NCBI RefSeq assembly: GCF_029846175.1
Contig: NZ_JARWAC010000016.1
Location: 343,167 to 407,166, forward strand
Origin: Sphaerisporangium sp. TRM90804
GTDB taxonomy: Bacteria > Actinomycetota > Actinomycetes > Streptosporangiales > Streptosporangiaceae
DNA: 64,000 bases
Direction: 5' to 3'
Shown here: one piece after another, positions 9,030 to 17,354 of the stretch
Layout: every line of letters begins with the position of its first letter
How positions within the stretch are numbered: the stretch's first letter is position 1
The notes under the pieces: model-generated
The model's database searches: none
What the model was told of the DNA's origin: nothing
Seen by the model: only the letters and a program-made list of their open reading frames with translations
Position numbers and translations under genes: made by a program

Positions 9030-10754
9030 ATGTTCGAGGTGTGGGCACCGGCCGCCGGCCGCGTCGACGTCGAGATCGACAGGGCGCGCCGTCATGAGAT
9101 GACCCCCCGTGGCGACGGGTGGTGGTCGGCGGAGGTGCCCGGGGCCGGGCACGGCACCGACTACGCCTTCAGCCTCGACGGAGGGGATCCCCTCCCCGAC
9201 CCCAGGACACGCTGGCAGCCGGAGGGCATCTTCGGGCCGAGCCGCGTCTACGACCACGACCGCTTCGCCTGGGGCGACCAGGCGTGGCGCGGGCGCGCCC
9301 TGCCCGGCTCGGTGATCTACGAGCTGCACGTCGGCGCCTTCACCAAGGAGGGCACGTTCGACGCCGCCGCGGCCCGGCTCGGGCACCTGGTGGAGCTGGG
9401 CGTCGACTTCGTGGAGCTGCTCCCCGTGCCGCCGGTGCCCGGCCGCCACAACTGGGGCTACGACGGCGTCGACCTGTACGCGGTGCACGAGGAGTACGGC
9501 GGCCCCGACGGGCTCAAGCGTTTCGTCGACGCCTGCCACCGGGCCGGCGTCGGCGTGCTGCTGGACGTCGTCTACAACCACCTGGGGCCGTCGGGCAACT
9601 TCCTGGCCCCCTTCGGCCCCTACTTCAACGAGTCGGCGGCGTCGTTCTGGGGCCAGGCCGTCAACCTCGACGGCCGGGACTCCGACGAGGTGCGCCGGTA
9701 CTTCGTCGGCAACGCCGTGCAGTGGCTGCGCGACTACCACATCGACGGGCTGCGCCTGGACGCCGTGCACGCGCTGGTCGACAGCCGTGCGGTGCACTTC
9801 CTGGAGGAACTGGCGGTCGAGGTCGACGCCCTCTCGGCCGCCGTGGGCCGGCCGCTGACGCTGATCGCCGAGTCCGACCTCAACGACCCGCGCCTGGTCA
9901 CCCCGCGCGAGGCCGGGGGCTACGGCCTGGCGGCGGCGTGGAACGACGACGTGCACCACGCCCTGCACTCGGCGGTGACGGGGGAGCGGCACGGCTACTA
10001 CTGCGACTTCGGGTCGATGGAGGTGCTGGCCAAGGTGTTCACCTCGGCCTACCTGCACGACGGCACGTACTCCACCTTCCGCGCGCGCACCCACGGCCGC
10101 CCGGTCGACCGCCGCACCGTGCCCGGGCACCGCTTCGTCTGCTGCCTGCAGAACCACGACCAGATCGGCAACCGCGCGGCCGGCGACCGCATCCCGCCCG
10201 AGCAGCTCAAGATCGGTGCGGGCCTGCTGCTGACCTCGCCGTTCACCCCCATGCTGTTCATGGGCGAGGAGTGGGGGGCCGGCTCGCCCTTCCTGTTCTT
10301 CACCGACCACGTCGAGCCGCACCTCAAGCAGGGCGAGGCCGAGCGGCGGCAGCGGGAGTTCGCCGACTTCGGCTACGACGACTGGAGCGCCATGGCGCCC
10401 GACCCCTCCGACGACGCCACCTTCCACCGCTCCAAGCTCGACTGGGACGAGCCGTCCTCCCCGGGCCACGAGGAGCTCCTGCGCTGGTACCGCGACCTCA
10501 TCGCCCTGCGCAAGGCCCACCCCGACCTCGCCGACCCCCGCCTCGACCGCGTCGCGGCCGACTTCGACGAACGGTCCCGCTGGATCGTCCTGCACCGAGG
10601 CGCCCTGAGGGTCGTGGCCAACCTCGGCGACACCCCCGTCACCATCCCCTTCCCCCCGGCCGACCTCCTCCTGGCCTCCACCCCCGAGATCACCCGAACC
10701 CCCGGCCTCACCCTCCCCCCCACCTCCCTGGCGATCCTCCGCCCCCACCCCTGA
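9030..10754 (+). CDS. treZ: malto-oligosyltrehalose trehalohydrolase TreZ
   Basis: Cleaves trehalose from maltooligosyltrehalose, completing the TreY/TreZ route. 574 residues, normal for the family. The N-terminal carbohydrate-binding fold starts MFEVWAPAAGRVDVEID. The GH13 barrel carries LLDVVYNHLGPSGN, the nucleophile in IDGLRLDAVHAL, the acid in LIAESDLNDPRL and the third carboxylate in CLQNHDQIGNRA. The start at 9030 follows GGGGAGAGAC. The last 100 bases of coding sequence are almost pure C/G third positions. It is convergent with the NitT/TauT operon. Confidence 0.96.
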   Translation: MFEVWAPAAGRVDVEIDRARRHEMTPRGDGWWSAEVPGAGHGTDYAFSLDGGDPLPDPRTRWQPEGIFGPSRVYDHDRFAWGDQAWRGRALPGSVIYELHVGAFTKEGTFDAAAARLGHLVELGVDFVELLPVPPVPGRHNWGYDGVDLYAVHEEYGGPDGLKRFVDACHRAGVGVLLDVVYNHLGPSGNFLAPFGPYFNESAASFWGQAVNLDGRDSDEVRRYFVGNAVQWLRDYHIDGLRLDAVHALVDSRAVHFLEELAVEVDALSAAVGRPLTLIAESDLNDPRLVTPREAGGYGLAAAWNDDVHHALHSAVTGERHGYYCDFGSMEVLAKVFTSAYLHDGTYSTFRARTHGRPVDRRTVPGHRFVCCLQNHDQIGNRAAGDRIPPEQLKIGAGLLLTSPFTPMLFMGEEWGAGSPFLFFTDHVEPHLKQGEAERRQREFADFGYDDWSAMAPDPSDDATFHRSKLDWDEPSSPGHEELLRWYRDLIALRKAHPDLADPRLDRVAADFDERSRWIVLHRGALRVVANLGDTPVTIPFPPADLLLASTPEITRTPGLTLPPTSLAILRPHP

Positions 10755-10831
10755 CCACGCCCCCGCCTCGAAACCTCAGTGGGTCGTCGGTGGAGGTGGG
10801 GTGGCCCTGTGTGGGTGGCTGGGAAGCCTGT

Positions 10832-10854
10832 GCGGCGGGTCGTTCCCCCGCCGC
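10832..10854. terminator. hairpin between convergent treZ and importer permease
   Basis: Arms GCGGCGGG (10832-10839) and CCCGCCGC (10847-10854) with a 7-base loop lie in the 189-base gap between two convergent genes. This fits a bidirectional terminator, although no clear U-tract is present. Confidence 0.45.
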
Positions 10855-10943
10855 TCCGCTGTGGAATCGCTTAGACGGCGCCGGTGCGGCGGGTCGTGGG
10901 GGCGGTGAGGGCGGCGCCGGGTGCGGCGGGGAGCCGGTGCGCG

Positions 10944-11813
10944 TCAGGGAGTGTCGTGGGCGCCGCTGTGCCAGGCGAGGGCTCGGCGTTCGACGTGGAG
11001 GAAGGCGGCGTTGAAGAGCAGGCCCAGGAGGCCGAGGATGACGATGGCGGTCCACATGGAGGGGATGTCGACCTGTCCTTGGGCGACGAGCATGCGGTAG
11101 CCGACGCCCTCGGTGCTGCCGATGTACTCGGAGATGATCATCATGATCAGGGCCAGGCCGATGCTGAGCCGCAGGCCGGCGAAGATCTTCGGGGCGGCGG
11201 CCGGCAGGATGACCCTCGTGAGCCGGATGGTCCTGGACAGGCCGAACGCCTGGCACGTGTCCAGGTACCGCCGGTCCACGTGGCGGGCCCCGTCCAGGGA
11301 GTTGAGCAGGACCGGCCACACCACGCCGAAGACGATCGCCGTGATCTGGAGCGGCGTGCCGACGCCGGTCATGGTCATGAAGATCGGGATGAGCAGCGGC
11401 GGCGGCACCGAACGGAAGAAGTGGATCAGCGGCTCGGTGACGTCGCCCAGCAGGCGGGAGCGGCCCAGCAGCACGCCGAGCGCGACGGCGGCGACGCACG
11501 CCGCCACCCAGGCCACCACCACGCGGGCCAGGCTCGGCAGCAGGTGGTCGACGGCGTCCTCGGTGAGGAACGCCCGGCCGGCGGGGCCGGAGAACCACAG
11601 CTCGTGCAGGTGTACCACGATCAGCGACGGCGGCGGGAAGTAGACGGCCGCGGCCACCCGGGTCGCCGCCTCCCACGCCAGCAGCGCCACCGGCACGATC
11701 CACAGCCCGGCCGCCCGCGAGGCGACCCGCCGCGCGGCGCCAGTCCGGTCGGGGCGCACGGGGCGGTTCACCCGAGAGATGGGCCGCCGCGGGCGGCCGG
11801 CGGGGCGGGTCAC
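10944..11813 (-). CDS. NitT/TauT-type ABC transporter permease (second)
   Basis: Inner-membrane permease of 289 residues of the SsuC/TauC/ThiX type. The GTG at 11813 overlaps the stop of the preceding permease by four bases (GTGA), so translation is probably coupled. About six membrane segments are visible. The cytoplasmic EAA-like loop reads TCQAFGLSRTIRLTRVILPAA, typical of this class. It forms an operon with the preceding permease and the binding lipoprotein. No ATPase gene is nearby, so an ATPase must come from elsewhere. Confidence 0.9.
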   Translation of the reverse strand: MTRPAGRPRRPISRVNRPVRPDRTGAARRVASRAAGLWIVPVALLAWEAATRVAAAVYFPPPSLIVVHLHELWFSGPAGRAFLTEDAVDHLLPSLARVVVAWVAACVAAVALGVLLGRSRLLGDVTEPLIHFFRSVPPPLLIPIFMTMTGVGTPLQITAIVFGVVWPVLLNSLDGARHVDRRYLDTCQAFGLSRTIRLTRVILPAAAPKIFAGLRLSIGLALIMMIISEYIGSTEGVGYRMLVAQGQVDIPSMWTAIVILGLLGLLFNAAFLHVERRALAWHSGAHDTP

Positions 11814-12583
11814 GGGGTTTCCTGAGACGAGCGCGTGTGGTGCCAGCGGAAGGCGCGGCGCTCCGTGGCGGCGAGCAGGGTGTTGACGAGCAGGCCGATC
11901 ACGCCGGTCCACAGCGTGGCAGCGATCATGAGGTCGCGTCGGTTGCCCGCGGCGGCGTCGCTCACGAAGGTCCCGATGCCGTCGCCGCCCGCGACCAGTT
12001 CCACGCTCACCGCGACGATGAGCGCGACCGACGCCGCGATGCGCACGCCGGTCGCGATGAACGGCGCCGCGCTCGGCAGCGAGACCCGCCGCACGACGTC
12101 GAGGGACCCGAACCCGAAGCTGCGCAGCGTCTCCTTGGCCAGCGGGTCGACGTCCCGCATGCCGTACATCGTGTTGATCAGCAGCGGCCAGCAGCACGTG
12201 TAGACGACCAGCGCGATCTTCCCCTGCTCCCCGCTGGTGAACAGGAACATCGCCAGCGGCAGCAGCGCCACCGACGGGATCGGCCGCAGGAACTCCACCA
12301 GCGGACGTACGGCACGGTCGACCGCGGGCAGGGTGCCCATCACCAGCCCGGACGGCACCGCCAGCGCGCAGGCGAGCAGCAGCCCGGCCGCGCAGGACGA
12401 CAGCGTGCCGCCCACCCCGGCCAGGAAGCCGGGGTCGGCGAGCAGCCCGGCCGCCCCGGCGAGGATGGAGGACACGAGCGGCAGCGTGTAGGTGTCGATC
12501 ACCCCCGCGCGGCCCAGGGCCTCCATCAGGAGAAGGAACCCCGCGGCGCCGAGCGCGCCGCGAAGTGCCCTTCGGCCGGTCAC
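11810..12583 (-). CDS. NitT/TauT-type ABC transporter permease (first)
   Basis: Inner-membrane permease of 257 residues. It starts at GTG 12583, overlapping the stop of the binding protein by four bases (GTGA). It has six membrane segments and the EAA-like loop ETLRSFGFGSLDVVRRVSLP. It is similar in plan to the second permease, so the two probably form a heterodimeric channel. The substrate could be a sulfonate, nitrate, a pyrimidine or another small organic compound; the sequence does not decide. Confidence 0.9.
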   Translation of the reverse strand: MTGRRALRGALGAAGFLLLMEALGRAGVIDTYTLPLVSSILAGAAGLLADPGFLAGVGGTLSSCAAGLLLACALAVPSGLVMGTLPAVDRAVRPLVEFLRPIPSVALLPLAMFLFTSGEQGKIALVVYTCCWPLLINTMYGMRDVDPLAKETLRSFGFGSLDVVRRVSLPSAAPFIATGVRIAASVALIVAVSVELVAGGDGIGTFVSDAAAGNRRDLMIAATLWTGVIGLLVNTLLAATERRAFRWHHTRSSQETP

Positions 12584-13563
12584 CGCGGGGAGGTCGCCAC
12601 GAGGGTGGTGGCGTCGGCCCTGCCCTTGGTGACCTGGAACTCCTGCAACAGGTCGGCCACGCGCTGGACGCGGGAGGGGTCGAGCGAGGTGGAGAACCGG
12701 CCCAGCGCCATGGTGGCGGCCACCTCGGCGGGGATCTGGGTGAAGGTGGGGATCACCTTGTCGAGCGCGGCGCGGTCGCTCGCGGCGATGCGCTGCGCCT
12801 TGCCGATCGCCCGCTGGAAGGCGGCGGCGGTCTTGGGATGCTTGGCGACCCAGTCGGCGGTGGCGGCCCAGCCGTCGAGCGGGAGCCCTTCGGTGGGGCC
12901 GGTCAGGGTGTCGACGAGCAGGCGCGCGCCGAGCTCCTTCTTGGCCGCGGAGATGTAGGGCTCGGTGGTCCACGCCGCGTCGACGGTGCCGGCCCGAAGC
13001 TGGGTGAGGTGCTCGGCGAACGGCACCGGCACGAAGCTGACGTCCCCCGGGGTCAGGCCGTTGGCCTTCAGGTGCGCGCTGACGCTGACTTCGCCGAGCG
13101 CCTTGACCACGTTCACCGCGATCTTCTTGCCCCGCAGGTCCTTCACGTCCTTGAGCGGGGAGTCGCCGGCGACGACGACGCCGTTGACGCCGGGCGCGGC
13201 CTCCTGCGACTGCGCGAGCATCTTCAGCTTGGCGGCACCGGACTCGCTGATGGTGATCAGTGAGACGTAGCTGGTCAGGAAGGCGTCCATGCTGCCGTTG
13301 AGGATCTTCGGCATGACGGCCTGCGGCGCCTGGATGGTCTCGGTCTCGACGGTCAGGCCCTCCTGCCGGAAGAAGCCCTTCTCCTGCGCGATGAACAGCG
13401 GCGCGGACGACGGCACCGGCACGATGCCGATCGTCAGCTCGGCCTTCTCCAGGCCACCCCCGGTGGCGGGCCGGGGCGCTTCGGTGCCCGAGCCGCAGGC
13501 GGCGAGGGCGAGCACCGTGGCGAGAGCGGCCAGCGACGCGCGGACGGAAAGTCCCGTCCTCAT
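12580..13563 (-). CDS. NitT/TauT-type substrate-binding lipoprotein
   Basis: Extracytoplasmic solute-binding protein of 327 residues. Residues 1-23 are a lipoprotein signal with the lipobox LALAAC. The mature part begins with a short Gly/Thr-rich linker, then LTIGIVPVPSSAPLFIAQEKGFF, the fold start shared by SsuA, TauA and ThiY proteins. Other motifs are LRGKKIAVN and PTEGLPLDGWAA. The ATG at 13563 has AAGGAG 8 bases upstream. It heads the three-gene operon with coupled downstream permeases. Confidence 0.92.
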   Translation of the reverse strand: MRTGLSVRASLAALATVLALAACGSGTEAPRPATGGGLEKAELTIGIVPVPSSAPLFIAQEKGFFRQEGLTVETETIQAPQAVMPKILNGSMDAFLTSYVSLITISESGAAKLKMLAQSQEAAPGVNGVVVAGDSPLKDVKDLRGKKIAVNVVKALGEVSVSAHLKANGLTPGDVSFVPVPFAEHLTQLRAGTVDAAWTTEPYISAAKKELGARLLVDTLTGPTEGLPLDGWAATADWVAKHPKTAAAFQRAIGKAQRIAASDRAALDKVIPTFTQIPAEVAATMALGRFSTSLDPSRVQRVADLLQEFQVTKGRADATTLVATSPR

Positions 13564-13684
13564 CTGTGCTCCTTCGGTCGTGGAAGCCGCGCCCGGCCCG
13601 CAGAATTCCCCGGCGAGGAGACACGGCAGGACAGCGGCGAGCCTAGCGGACCAGGACCGCGAAGACCCGGGATGCGACCGCTAT

Positions 13685-13700
13685 AACCGGGCTACCGGTT
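13685..13700. promoter_or_regulatory. palindrome AACCGG-GCTA-CCGGTT
   Basis: A perfect inverted repeat 122 bases upstream of the binding-lipoprotein gene and 102 bases beyond the sigma-factor gene, which reads in the same direction. It could be the importer operator or a weak stem after the sigma gene. The flanking bases (TATA, TTGATTTG) are AT-rich for this genome, which favours a promoter region. Confidence 0.4.
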
Positions 13701-13801
13701 GATTTGCATACCTTTCCGGAACCCGTGGCGGAGCAGGGGGTTACGGGCGCGGGAGCCACGCTCGCGAGCGCCCGGGGGCGGGCCGGGAGCCCGCCGGGAG
13801 G

Positions 13802-14326
13802 TCAGGCGGCCGTCCGCGAGAGGACGGCCGACAGCTTGCGCAGGCCGCGCGCCGTGCGGGCCTTGACGGTGCCGAGCGGCACGTCGAGGCGCTCGGCGAT
13901 CTCTCGCTGGGTGAGCTCGCCGTAGTAGGCCAACTCGATCGCCTCGCGCTGCGGACCGGGCAGGATGGCGAGGGCCCGGCGGAGCTGGTCGCGGCTGCCG
14001 AAAGCGTCGGCGGTGTCGCGGCCGTCGCCGTCCCTGGGCTCGGCCACGCTGTCCAGCGGGACGGTCGTGAGCGTGCGCACCCGCAGGTGGTCGATGGCCC
14101 GCTTGCGGGCGATGCCCAGCAGCCACGCCTCCAAGCTGCGGCCGGGGTCGTAGCGGTGGGCCGAGCGCCACACCTCCGAGAACACGACCTGACGCACGTC
14201 GTCGATGTCCTGAGGCGGCACCAGCCTGCGCAGGTAGCCCGCCACCAGGGCCGCGTACGTCTGGTAGCACTCCGCGAGGGCGTCTTCGTGGCCCTCGGCA
14301 AGCCGGGTGCCGAGCGTGCTCTCCAT
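13802..14326 (-). CDS. ECF-type RNA polymerase sigma factor
   Basis: Sigma factor of 174 residues. Region 2 spans about 12-80, with VRQVVFSEVWRSAHRYDP and AWLLGIARKRAIDHLR. Region 4 spans about 115-165, with LPGPQREAIELAYYGELTQ then REIAERLDVPLGTVKART as the helix-turn-helix. The ATG at 14326 has GGAGGAGG upstream. No anti-sigma gene is adjacent, so how it is held in check is unclear. The MerR/B12-type regulator and photolyase next door hint at light or redox stress, since ECF factors pair with LitR in other actinobacteria; that link is inference. Confidence 0.93.
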   Translation of the reverse strand: MESTLGTRLAEGHEDALAECYQTYAALVAGYLRRLVPPQDIDDVRQVVFSEVWRSAHRYDPGRSLEAWLLGIARKRAIDHLRVRTLTTVPLDSVAEPRDGDGRDTADAFGSRDQLRRALAILPGPQREAIELAYYGELTQREIAERLDVPLGTVKARTARGLRKLSAVLSRTAA

Positions 14327-14548
14327 GGGAGCCTCCTCCGGCAGAAAACTTATTCAAAACCTATTCATAGCGAAGTCGAACGGCGTGGCGCAACCCGGTC
14401 GGCCCAAATCCGGGACAGGCCTTCCCCAAAGAGATCGACGTCGCGATGGCATGCGGGCGAGACCGCGAACAGGCCCGGCGGCGCGCTGACGGGCCGCTCG
14501 CGCGGCACGGCGGAAACGGTGGCGCGACCGGGTGGGGACGGGGACGCG

Positions 14549-15481
14549 CTAGCCGAGCGCGGCCAGCACCTGCGTGACGGCGTCGGCCAGCGAGTGCGCG
14601 CGCGCGACCCCGGCCGGCGGGCGCCGGTCGCCCCAGCCGGGGCCGCCGAGGACGATCCGGCTCGCCGGGCGCAGCACCGGCAGCCGCTGGAGCGGCGCAG
14701 GGTCGCCGGTCGCCTCCAGTTGCGACCAGACGAAGACCGCAACCGGGCCGAGGCGCCGCATGGCGTCCCCGAGCGCCGAGTACGGCGTGCGCGGGCCGAG
14801 CACCCGCGTCTCCAGGCGGTGCGCGGAGGTGAGCGTGGCGGCCAGCGCGTACACCGGCAGGCTGTGCTGGTCGTCCTCGGCGCACGCCAGCAGCACCGGG
14901 CGCGGGTGGGCGGGGTCGGCGGGGCGGCCGGTGAGCCGGCTCAGCGCCGAGAGCAGCCGCTCGGAGAACAGGTGCTCGATCTCCACGCCCGCGCCCGTGG
15001 TCTCCTGGCGCCGGCAGATCGCGTCGAGCACCGGCAGGGCCAGCCGCTCCCACGTCCAGGCGACCCCGTGCGCGGCCAGCGCCGCGTCCAGGTGCTCGAC
15101 CACCGCCACCGCGTCGAGGTTGAGCGCGGCCCTGGCCAGGACGGCGCTGCTCGCCACGCGCGCGGGGGTGCCGGCGCCCACCTCCGGCAGGGGGGCCGCC
15201 GCGCCCCGGGTGTTGAGGGCCGCCTGCGCCGCCTCGGCGGGCGGCAGACCGGCCTTGATCAGCCGGTTCATCGTCTCAAGGCGCACGAGATCGGCGGCGT
15301 CGTAGCGCCGGTGCCCGCCGGGGCTGCGACGGCTCGGCCCGATGCCGTAGCGCAGGTTCCAGGTTCGCAGGGTGGGCGCGGGGACGCCGAGCCGGCGAGC
15401 GACCGCCCCGATGCCGTAGCTCGGACCGTCGTCGCCCGGGTCGCCGGACTCGCCGGCCGTCACCTCGCTGTGATCATCCAT
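14549..15481 (-). CDS. MerR-type regulator with B12-binding domain (LitR/CarH-like)
   Basis: Likely cobalamin-using light sensor and repressor of 310 residues. The MerR helix-turn-helix spans about 21-90 (YGIGAVARRLGVPAPTLRTW and SPGGHRRYDAADLVRL). A four-helix domain follows (about 108-185), then a Rossmann-like B12 domain (about 195-310). Relative to CarH, the Glu169-His170 pair and a candidate lower-ligand His206 (EDDQHSLP) are kept, but the conserved Trp of the Wx9EH motif is Gln159. It is divergent from the photolyase gene, the usual LitR neighbour. The ATG at 15481 matches family lengths. Confidence 0.85.
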   Translation of the reverse strand: MDDHSEVTAGESGDPGDDGPSYGIGAVARRLGVPAPTLRTWNLRYGIGPSRRSPGGHRRYDAADLVRLETMNRLIKAGLPPAEAAQAALNTRGAAAPLPEVGAGTPARVASSAVLARAALNLDAVAVVEHLDAALAAHGVAWTWERLALPVLDAICRRQETTGAGVEIEHLFSERLLSALSRLTGRPADPAHPRPVLLACAEDDQHSLPVYALAATLTSAHRLETRVLGPRTPYSALGDAMRRLGPVAVFVWSQLEATGDPAPLQRLPVLRPASRIVLGGPGWGDRRPPAGVARAHSLADAVTQVLAALG

Positions 15482-15667
15482 CCGATCGTTCCTGGTCCGC
15501 GCCCTCCGCACCCCCCGTCGAGGCGACGGGGGAGGCCGACGTACAGCCTGGCAGGCGCAGGGCGATGGCGGGGGCCGTCCGTACCGGGCGGCATCCCACC
15601 CCCTCCTTCGGGCGGCCCCCCACGGCCGGACGCAACCGCGCGCCGTGGAGTGCCCGAAGAACTCTAC

Positions 15668-16957
15668 GTGGACACAGTCATCGTGCTGTTCACCCGAGAT
15701 CTGCGGGTTCACGACCACCCCGCTCTGGCCACGGCGTGCGCGCGGGCCCGGTCCGTCGTCCCGCTGTTCGTCGTGGACGAGGCCATAGCGCCGCACCACC
15801 GCGGCGGGTTCCTCGCCGAGGCCCTGGATGATCTGCGCTCCACGCTGCGCGACCTCGGCGCGGACCTGGTGGTGCGCCGGGGCGACCCGGTGGCCGAGGC
15901 GGTGAAGCTGGCGTGGGAGGTGCGGGCCCAGGCGATCTGGGTCTCCGCCGACGTCAGCGCCTACGCCCGGCGGCGCGAGCGGCGCTTCGCCTCCGCGTGC
16001 GGCGAGCGGCGCCTGGAGTTCCGCACGTTCCCCGGGCTCACCGTCGTCCCGGCCGGCGAGCTGACGCCGCTCGGGGGAGACCACTACCGGGTGTTCACGC
16101 CCTACTGGCGGGTGTGGTCGGGGGCCGAGCGGCGGCTGGTGCTCCCCGCGCCTTCCTTCGTCCCCCTGCCCGAGGGCGTCGACCCCGGAGAGCTGCCCGA
16201 GGTGCCGCGCAGGCCGCACGGGAACCCGCCCGGCGGGGAGACGGCCGCGCGGCGGCGGCTGGAGCTGTGGCTCAAGCTGTGCCTGGCCGACTACCCCGAC
16301 GCCCACGACGATCTGGGTGAGGACGGGACGTCGATGCTCAGCCCGTACCTGCGGTTCGGCTGCGTGTCGCCGCTGGAGGTGGTGACGCGGGCCGAGGGGC
16401 TCCCGGGCGGGCCGGAGTTCGTCCGTCAGCTCTGCTGGCGCGACTTCTACTACCAGGTGGCCCTGGCCTTCCCCGACCTGCCGCGGCGCGACTACCGGCC
16501 CCGGGACGTCGACTGGCGCGACGACGAGCTCGCCGCCGACGCGTGGCGCGAGGGCGTGACCGGGATCCCCATCGTCGACGCCGGGATGCGCCAGCTCCGC
16601 GCCGAGGGGTGGATGCACAACCGCGCCCGCCTGATCGTCGGCTCCTACCTGACCAAGAGGCTGCGCATCCATTGGCGGGTGGGCGGCGACCACTTCGCCG
16701 ACCTGCTGCTGGACGCCGACATTCCCAACAACTGGGGCAACTGGCAGTGGGTCGCCGGCACCGGCAACGACACCCGGCCGAACCGGACGCTCAACCCGCT
16801 GCGCCAGGCCATGAAGCTGGACCCGGCGGGAGACTACGTACGGCGCCACGTCCCCGAGCTGGCCGGCGTGCCCGCGCCGCTGGTGCACGCCCCCTGGAAG
16901 GCGCGCACGCCCATCCCCGGTTACCCGGCGCCGATCGGCGGCCTGGACAATGAGTGA
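15668..16957 (+). CDS. phr: deoxyribodipyrimidine photolyase
   Basis: Light-driven repair of UV-induced pyrimidine dimers using FAD. About 429 residues. The photolyase antenna domain begins VIVLFTRDLRVHDHPAL. The FAD-binding half has GTSMLSPYLRFGCVSP, FVRQLCWRDFYYQV, GMRQLRAEGWMHNRARLI and DIPNNWGNWQWVAGTGND, all class I hallmarks. The GTG at 15668 is preferred by alignment to family N-termini; GTG 15650 is an in-frame alternative. It is divergent from the LitR/CarH-like regulator, which probably represses it in the dark. Confidence 0.94.
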   Translation: MDTVIVLFTRDLRVHDHPALATACARARSVVPLFVVDEAIAPHHRGGFLAEALDDLRSTLRDLGADLVVRRGDPVAEAVKLAWEVRAQAIWVSADVSAYARRRERRFASACGERRLEFRTFPGLTVVPAGELTPLGGDHYRVFTPYWRVWSGAERRLVLPAPSFVPLPEGVDPGELPEVPRRPHGNPPGGETAARRRLELWLKLCLADYPDAHDDLGEDGTSMLSPYLRFGCVSPLEVVTRAEGLPGGPEFVRQLCWRDFYYQVALAFPDLPRRDYRPRDVDWRDDELAADAWREGVTGIPIVDAGMRQLRAEGWMHNRARLIVGSYLTKRLRIHWRVGGDHFADLLLDADIPNNWGNWQWVAGTGNDTRPNRTLNPLRQAMKLDPAGDYVRRHVPELAGVPAPLVHAPWKARTPIPGYPAPIGGLDNE

Positions 16958-17257
16958 ATGATCATTGCTTTCTCCGTGACCCCGCTCGGCGTGGGCGAGG
17001 GCGTGTCCGAGCCGGTCGCCCGCGCGGTGCGGGTGGTCCGTGACAGCGGCCTGCCCAACAGCACCGACGCCATGTTCACCACGCTCGAAGGCGAGTGGGA
17101 CGAGGTGATGGACGTCGTGCGGCGGGCCGTCGAGGCCGTCGCGGAGGTGGCCCCGCGGGTCAGCCTCGTGCTGAAGGCAGACGTCCGCCGGGACACCCAC
17201 GACGCCATGACCACCAAGGTCGAGTCCCTGGAACGCCACCTGGACGGCACCGGCTGA
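16958..17257 (+). CDS. thiamine-binding protein of the MTH1187/YkoF-like family
   Basis: Small 99-residue protein starting immediately after the photolyase stop, so probably co-transcribed. The fold is recognisable from [20 protein letters not shown], with the later [19 protein letters not shown] and [12 protein letters not shown]. Characterised relatives (MTH1187, YkoF) form ferredoxin-like tetramers or dimers and bind thiamine or related ligands. Its role beside a photolyase is unclear. Confidence 0.88.
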   Translation: MIIAFSVTPLGVGEGVSEPVARAVRVVRDSGLPNSTDAMFTTLEGEWDEVMDVVRRAVEAVAEVAPRVSLVLKADVRRDTHDAMTTKVESLERHLDGTG

Positions 17258-17354
17258 CCGCGCCCCGCTCCCGGCCCCCGGCCCGCGCCCGCCCGCCGGT
17301 CCCCGCCGGTCGCCGGCCCGCGCCGTCCCCGTGCGGGGGGGTCGCCGGGCCCGG

